A stretch of 33,020 nucleotides of DNA from Acidobacteriota bacterium. GTDB lineage: Bacteria; Acidobacteriota; Polarisedimenticolia; Gp22-AA2. The DNA lies in contig QHXZ01000020.1 of NCBI GenBank assembly GCA_003223165.1, positions 1 through 33,020 of the forward strand. The letters run 5' to 3'. Positions 27,915 through 33,020 of this stretch are shown piece after piece (the stretch's first letter is position 1; each line of letters starts with the position of its first letter). The position numbers and the translations under genes are program-made. The notes beneath the pieces are model-generated. The model was not told the DNA's origin. It was given only the letters and a program-made list of their open reading frames with translations, and ran no database searches.

Positions 27915-29188
27915 GGCGGGCCGCGGCGCGCCTGCGCCCCTGGTTCTGCGGCCTGCCGTGCGGGGAGATGCGCCTTCCCGCGGCGCGCGGCGGCGCCGGG
28001 CGCGCCGAGGGCGGCTGCCCGGTCTGCCGCGAGGAAGTGGGGTCCTTTCGCGAGGAGGAGGCGGGGCCGCGCCGCGGCGGCGCCCCGGCGTCGCTCGAGG
28101 AGGCGATCGCGGCGGCGGCGCGCATCCTGCTTACGGCGCGCGCCCCCTTCGTGTACGGCCTGGCGCGCAGCGCCACCGAGACGGCCCGCCGCGCCGCGGC
28201 GCTGGCGGCGGCGCTCGGGGGGGGGATCGACGTCGAGGCCCCGCCGGGTGCCCGCGCCGACCGGATCGCCCTGCAGACCTTCGGCCTTCCGGGGGCCACC
28301 TTCGGCGAGATCCGCAACCGCGCCGACCTGGTCCTGCTGTGGCGCTGCGACCCGCGCGCCACCCACCCGCACCTGCTGGCCGGCGCTCCCCGCACGCCGC
28401 TCCAGCCGCCCGGGACACGGCGGGTCATCCTGCTGCCGCCCGCCGCGGAGCCGCCTTCGCGCGCGCGCGCCGACCTGCTCCTGGCGGCGATCCCCGGGTC
28501 CGACCTGGAGGTGGCCCTGGCGCTGCGGGCCATGGCGGCGGGACGGCGGCCTGCGGGAGAGACGATCGGCGGCGTCCCCGCCGCGGCGGTGCGGCAGGCG
28601 GCCGATCTCCTGCGCGCCGCGCGCTACGCGGCGATCCTGTGGGACACCGCGGCCACGGGCGGTCCCGATGGCCCCGCCGTCGCCTCGGCCTTGACCCTCC
28701 TGGCCCGCGACCTCAACGCCGCCGGGCGCTGCGCGGCGCGGCCGCTTGGCGGAGGGGGGAACGTGGCGGGGGCGGCCACGGCGATCCTGGGCGCGACCGG
28801 TTCTCCGGGGGCCGTCGGCTTCGGCTCGGGACGGCCGCGCTTCGCGCCGGGCGAGTACGACGCGGGGCGGATCCTCGGCGAGGCCCTGTGCGACGCCCTT
28901 CTCCTGGTCGGAGCGCGCGGTCCCCTGCCGGCCACCCTGTCGCGGCGGCCGGGCGGCGCGCCCCGCATCGTGGCGCTCGGACCCCGCCTGCCGGCCGGGG
29001 CCGCCGAGCCGGACGTCTTCATCCCGACCGGGCTGCCCGGGCTGTCCGAGGAGGGGGAAGCGATGCGGGCCGACGGCGTGCCGGTGCGGCTGCGCGCCAC
29101 GCTTCTGACCCGGCGCCCCGCGGAGCGGGAGGTCCTCGCGGCCCTCGAGCAGGCGGTGGCCGCGGGACGGGGGTCGGCGGTTGCTTAG
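27911..29188 (+). CDS. fhcB: Formylmethanofuran dehydrogenase subunit B homologue (formyltransferase/hydrolase complex)
   Basis: N-terminal FCGLPCGEM...CPVC, APFVYGLARSATETARRAAALAAALGGGIDVE, and location directly before fhcA; GTG start overlapping the aminotransferase stop. Confidence 0.78.
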   Translation: MRRAAARLRPWFCGLPCGEMRLPAARGGAGRAEGGCPVCREEVGSFREEEAGPRRGGAPASLEEAIAAAARILLTARAPFVYGLARSATETARRAAALAAALGGGIDVEAPPGARADRIALQTFGLPGATFGEIRNRADLVLLWRCDPRATHPHLLAGAPRTPLQPPGTRRVILLPPAAEPPSRARADLLLAAIPGSDLEVALALRAMAAGRRPAGETIGGVPAAAVRQAADLLRAARYAAILWDTAATGGPDGPAVASALTLLARDLNAAGRCAARPLGGGGNVAGAATAILGATGSPGAVGFGSGRPRFAPGEYDAGRILGEALCDALLLVGARGPLPATLSRRPGGAPRIVALGPRLPAGAAEPDVFIPTGLPGLSEEGEAMRADGVPVRLRATLLTRRPAEREVLAALEQAVAAGRGSAVA

Positions 29189-30842
29189 GATAAGAGGCGG
29201 GCTCGTGATCGACCCGCGCAACCGTCGCTCCGAGGTGGGCGACGTCTGCCTGCGGGACGGCAGGGTCGTGGACGCCCTTCCCGCCGCGGCGCCGGTCCTG
29301 GAGGCCCGGCACCTGGTGGTCATGCCGGGCGGCGTCGACCTGCACACGCACGTCGCGGGGCCGTCGGTCGCGGCGGCGCGCCTCCTCTGCCCGGAGGACG
29401 GCGGGCGCACCCTCCCGACGCTGGCCGAGACCGGGCGCCTCTACGCCCGCATGGGATACACCACGATCGTCGAGGCCGCGGTCGCGCCGCTCGGGGCGCG
29501 GGCCGCGCACGCCGACCTCGACGCCATCCCGATCGTCGACAAGGCGCTCCTGGTCCTGCTCGGCAACAACGAGATCGCCCTGGGCTTCCTGGCCGAGGGA
29601 CGCCCCGACGCCCTGCGGGAGTATGTCGCCTGGGTCCTCGAGGCCGCGCGCGCCTTCGGCGTCAAGGCCGCGAGCCCGGGCGGCGTCGAGGCCTGGAAGT
29701 GCGGCCTCCACGATCGGGGCGGGACGCAGCCCGCCGATGCCTCCGGCGCCGCCGCGCCCGCCGCGCCGCTCGAGACGATCCTCGACGCCCCGGGGCCGGC
29801 GCCCGGCCTCACCCCGCGCCGCATCGTCCAGGCGCTGGCCGGCGCGGTGCGCGATCTCGGCCTGCCGCACCCCCTGCACCTGCACATGAACGGCCTGGGG
29901 GTGCCGGGCAACGCGGCCGTGGCCCTCGCGACCTTCGAGGCGCTCGCCGGCCTGCCGGCGCACGTGACGCATCTTCAATACCACGCCTACGGCGGACGGA
30001 CGCCGGCGGGCCTCAGGAGCCGGGCGGCGGAGATCACCGCCTGGATCAACGCGCACCCCGGACTCACGTGCGACGCCGGCCAGGTGGTCTTCGGTCCCGC
30101 GACCACCATCAGCGCCGACGCGGCGGCGCAGCACCGGCTGCACCGGGCCACCGGGCGCAAGTGGCTCAACCTCGACATCGAGGTCGAGAGCGGCTGCGGC
30201 ATCGTGCCGCACGCCTACCGGGAGAGCCACCTGGTGAGCGCGGTGCAGTGGGCGATCGGCCTCGAGATCCTGTTGGGGATCGAGGACCCGTGGCGCGTCG
30301 TGCTGACCACCGACCATCCCAACGGCGGCCCCTTCACGTCGTACCCGCACATCATCCGCCTGTTGATGGACAAGCCGTTCCGCGACGGAATTCTGGCGCG
30401 CTCCCACGCGCGGCTCAAGGAGCGCACCGGGCTCCAGGGGCTGTCCCGCCAGTACAGCCTCGAGGAGATCGCCGTCATCACCCGCGCCGCTCCGGCGCGC
30501 CTGCTCGGCCTCGAGAGCAAGGGTCACCTCGGGCCGGGGGCCGACGCCGACCTGGTCCTCTACGACCCGTCGGCGGATCCCGAGCGGATGTTCGCGAACC
30601 CGATCGCCGTGATCAAGGACGGCGAGCCGGTGGCGCGGGAGGGAGAGATCCTGCGCGAGACGCCCGGCCGCACGTTGCGCGCGGCGCCGCCGCGCGCCGG
30701 CGGGCGCGCCAGGACGGCCTTCGAGAAGGAGATCCGCGACCAGTTCGAGGCTTACTATACGGTCCCTTTCGAGGACTACCCGGTCCCCGAGGGCGCCGTG
30801 CGGCGCGAGCAGGTGGTGGCGGCCCGCCCGGTGGCGCGCTGA
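29181..30842 (+). CDS. fhcA: Formylmethanofuran dehydrogenase subunit A homologue (amidohydrolase)
   Basis: MPGGVDLHTHVAGPSVAAARLLCPED...HLHMNGLGVPGNAAVALATFEAL...HVTHLQYHAYGG...VVLTTDHPNGGPFTSYPHIIRLLMDK; TTG start. Confidence 0.93.
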   Translation: MLRIRGGLVIDPRNRRSEVGDVCLRDGRVVDALPAAAPVLEARHLVVMPGGVDLHTHVAGPSVAAARLLCPEDGGRTLPTLAETGRLYARMGYTTIVEAAVAPLGARAAHADLDAIPIVDKALLVLLGNNEIALGFLAEGRPDALREYVAWVLEAARAFGVKAASPGGVEAWKCGLHDRGGTQPADASGAAAPAAPLETILDAPGPAPGLTPRRIVQALAGAVRDLGLPHPLHLHMNGLGVPGNAAVALATFEALAGLPAHVTHLQYHAYGGRTPAGLRSRAAEITAWINAHPGLTCDAGQVVFGPATTISADAAAQHRLHRATGRKWLNLDIEVESGCGIVPHAYRESHLVSAVQWAIGLEILLGIEDPWRVVLTTDHPNGGPFTSYPHIIRLLMDKPFRDGILARSHARLKERTGLQGLSRQYSLEEIAVITRAAPARLLGLESKGHLGPGADADLVLYDPSADPERMFANPIAVIKDGEPVAREGEILRETPGRTLRAAPPRAGGRARTAFEKEIRDQFEAYYTVPFEDYPVPEGAVRREQVVAARPVAR

Positions 30843-30874
30843 GGGCGCGGCGGCCGGAGAGGAGGCGCACCGAC

Positions 30875-31795
30875 GTGGAGATCGACGGCACCTTCATCGA
30901 GGACACGTACGCCGAGGCCTTCACCCTGCGCGCGGCGCGCCTCATCATCACGGCCGACTCGCTGCGCTGGGCGACGATCGCCGCCAAGACGATGATCGGC
31001 TTCGCCACTTCGGTCATCGGCTGCGGCTGCGAGGCGGGGCTCGACGGGCCCGACGTCGCGCGCACGCCCGACGGCCGGCCCGGCGTGCGGGTGCTGCTCT
31101 TCGCCCGCTCGGCCGAGGCGCTCCAGGACCAACTGGTGCGGCGGGTCGGGCAGTGCGTCATGACGGCGGCCACCACGGCCTGCTTCGACGACCTCCCCTC
31201 CGAGGAGACGGTGCGGGTCGGGTCGGTCCTGCGCTTCTTCGGCGACGGCCACCAGGTGAGCAAGGTGCTGGACGCGGCCCTGGCGCCGCCCGGCGCGCCT
31301 CCCCGGCCGCGCCGGATCTGGAGGATCCCGGTGATGGACGGCGAGTTCGTGGGGGAGGATCGGTTCGGGGTCCGCAAGGGCGTGGCGGGGGGAAACTTCC
31401 TGATCCTGGGGGCGACGCCCGAGGCCGCACTGCGGGCGGCCGAGCGCGCCGCCCGGGCGATCCGCGAGGTGGGTAACGTCATCCTCCCCTTTCCGGGCGG
31501 CATCGTGCGGAGCGGCAGCAAGGTGGGGGCGAAGTACAGGAAAATGATCGCCTCGACCAACTCCCCCTACTGCCCCACCCTGCGGGGCTCGGTGGCGAGC
31601 GCGCTTCCGGACGGCGTGGCGGCGGTCTACGAGATCGTCCTCGACGGCCTCGGCGTGGAGGAGATCGAGCGGGCCACCGCCGCCGGCGTGCGCGCCGCCT
31701 GCGGGCCGGGCGTGCTGCGGATTTCCGCCGGCAACTACGGCGGCAGGCTCGGCAAGCACCTGATCCGGCTGCGGCCGCTGCTGTCGCGCGCCTGA
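30875..31795 (+). CDS. fhcD: Formylmethanofuran:tetrahydromethanopterin formyltransferase
   Basis: VEIDGTFIEDTYAEAFTLRAARLIITADSLRWATIAAKTMIGFATSVIGCGCEAGLDG...GEFVGEDRFGVRKGVAGGNFLILG...PFPGGIVRSGSKVGAKYRKMIASTNSPYCPTLRG; GTG start. Confidence 0.95.
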   Translation: MEIDGTFIEDTYAEAFTLRAARLIITADSLRWATIAAKTMIGFATSVIGCGCEAGLDGPDVARTPDGRPGVRVLLFARSAEALQDQLVRRVGQCVMTAATTACFDDLPSEETVRVGSVLRFFGDGHQVSKVLDAALAPPGAPPRPRRIWRIPVMDGEFVGEDRFGVRKGVAGGNFLILGATPEAALRAAERAARAIREVGNVILPFPGGIVRSGSKVGAKYRKMIASTNSPYCPTLRGSVASALPDGVAAVYEIVLDGLGVEEIERATAAGVRAACGPGVLRISAGNYGGRLGKHLIRLRPLLSRA

Positions 31796-31813
31796 CCGGC
31801 GGGCGGAGGGACG

Positions 31814-32596
31814 ATGGCGACGCTCCTGACGATGAGGGCCGAGGCGGAGCGCCTGGCGCTGCCGATCGAAGCGGCGGCGATCCGCCCCGACACGATCGCC
31901 GGGCGCTCCCGCCGGGAGATCGAGGGGCTGCCGATCGTGGCCGGGAACCGGACGGAGCGGCTCGGCGACCTGTTCGAGGTGCGCGGCGACGGCGTGGAGG
32001 AGGTCGAGATCGAGGGGGACCTCGCGCGCGTCGCCCTGCTGGGCGCGGGGATGGGCCGCGGCTCGCTCGTGGTGCGCGGGCCGGTCGGGCCGCGCGCCGG
32101 CTCGCGCATGAGCGGCGGCCGCCTGGCCCTCGGATCCGACGCCGGGCCCCTGGCCGGTGAAGGGATGACGGGAGGGCTCTTGCGCATCCGGGGGACGGCG
32201 GGCGACCATCTGGCCGCGCCGCTCCCGGGCCACCCGCGCGGCATGGACGGCGGCGTCATCCTGGTCGAGGGAAACACCGGGGCCATGGCGGCGATGAGGA
32301 TGCGGCGCGGCACCATCGCGATCGCCGGCGACGCCGGGCCCGGCGCGGGCTGCGCCATGCTGGCCGGAAGCCTCTTCGTCTTCGGCCGGCTCGGGGCGGG
32401 CGCGGGGGCGCTCATGCAGCGCGGCACGATCGTCGCCTTCCGCCCGCACCCGCCGTTCCTGAACCTCTACTTCGACGGGCTCGAGGCGGCCGGGTTCGCC
32501 CTGCCGCGGGAGGCGCGGGGGGGGCGTTACCGTCGCCGCGTGGGGGACATTTCGGGACCCGGCAAGGGAGAGATCCTGACCCTGGAGGGGACATGA
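31814..32596 (+). CDS. fhcC: Formylmethanofuran dehydrogenase subunit C homologue
   Basis: Repetitive Gly-rich beta-helix (GLPIVAGNRTERLGDLFEVRGDG...GGLLRIRGTAGDHLAAPLPGHPRGMDGGVILVEGNTGAMAAMRMRRGTIAIAGDAGPGAG), related to GltB/FwdC GXXGXXXG domain. Confidence 0.9.
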   Translation: MATLLTMRAEAERLALPIEAAAIRPDTIAGRSRREIEGLPIVAGNRTERLGDLFEVRGDGVEEVEIEGDLARVALLGAGMGRGSLVVRGPVGPRAGSRMSGGRLALGSDAGPLAGEGMTGGLLRIRGTAGDHLAAPLPGHPRGMDGGVILVEGNTGAMAAMRMRRGTIAIAGDAGPGAGCAMLAGSLFVFGRLGAGAGALMQRGTIVAFRPHPPFLNLYFDGLEAAGFALPREARGGRYRRRVGDISGPGKGEILTLEGT

Positions 32597-33020
32597 CGCG
32601 CGAGGCGGCGCGGGGAACCCGGGACGAGGCCCTGCTCCGCATGCATGCCAATGCCGTCCGGATCGCCGACGACATGGCCACCGCCGCCCGCGAGCTGGGG
32701 ATCCGCGTCGCCACCCTCGATGACGGCGCGCGGCTGATCGACGCGGGGGTGGAGGCCGAGGGCTCTTACGAGGCCGGCCGCCTCTTCTCCGAGGCCTGCC
32801 TGGGCGGCCTCGGGCAGGTCGCCCTCGCTCCCCGGACGCTCGCCGGCGCGCCGATCCGGGAGGCGCGGGTCTCCGTGGGCCAGCCGCTCTGCGGCTGCAT
32901 GGCCTCGCAGTACGCCGGCTGGAAGATCCGGAAGGACCGTTTCTTCGCCATGGGATCCGGGCCGGCCCGCTCCCTGGCCGCCGCCGAGCCCCTCTTCGAG
33001 AAGTACCCGCTGCGCTCGCG
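32593..33020 (+). CDS. mch: Methenyltetrahydromethanopterin cyclohydrolase (partial, runs off window)
   Basis: Translation from ATG 32593: MTREAARGTRDEALLRMHANAVRIADDM...VSVGQPLCGCMASQYAGWKIRKDRFFAMGSGPARSLAAAEPLFEKYPLRS; ATGA overlap with the fhcC stop. Confidence 0.92.
   Translation, partial: MTREAARGTRDEALLRMHANAVRIADDMATAARELGIRVATLDDGARLIDAGVEAEGSYEAGRLFSEACLGGLGQVALAPRTLAGAPIREARVSVGQPLCGCMASQYAGWKIRKDRFFAMGSGPARSLAAAEPLFEKYPLRS

Noticed and set aside
29019-32449. Large minus-strand ORFs (502 aa and 557 aa) opposite the fhc genes
   Set aside because: Shadow ORFs antisense to well-supported FhcA/FhcD/FhcC coding.

Overview
High-GC bacterial chromosomal window with no RNA genes, CRISPR arrays or mobile elements that I could recognise. 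The left part (about 1-19.3 kb) is almost entirely minus strand. It holds a hybrid type II secretion / type IV pilus-like locus: PilM, PilN with a secretin-like C-terminal domain, PilO, PilP-like, a secretin with a C-terminal cohesin-like domain, PilB/GspE, PilC/GspF, two GspG-like pseudopilins and a Big_1-type lipoprotein. Upstream of these are an ECF sigma/anti-sigma pair, DUF2062, thiL, lon, hsp20, nrdR and a YbhN/AglD-like membrane protein. The middle (19.4-26.4 kb) has an MCP chemoreceptor, four SDR oxidoreductases and a VC1184-type class V aminotransferase. The right end (26.5-33.0 kb) is a plus-strand operon in which a class III aminotransferase is translationally coupled to the tetrahydromethanopterin-linked C1 genes fhcB-fhcA-fhcD-fhcC-mch (mch runs off the window). 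Several genes carry probable small lesions: an in-frame TAA in the secretin, frameshifts in the sigma factor and two SDRs, a start-less anti-sigma factor, and a 4-residue deletion in the MCP tip. These are either draft-assembly errors or real decay and should be checked against reads. The most interesting candidates are the aminotransferase-coupled C1 operon and the remodelled secretion/pilus locus. Homology calls come from reading the translations; no database search was run.
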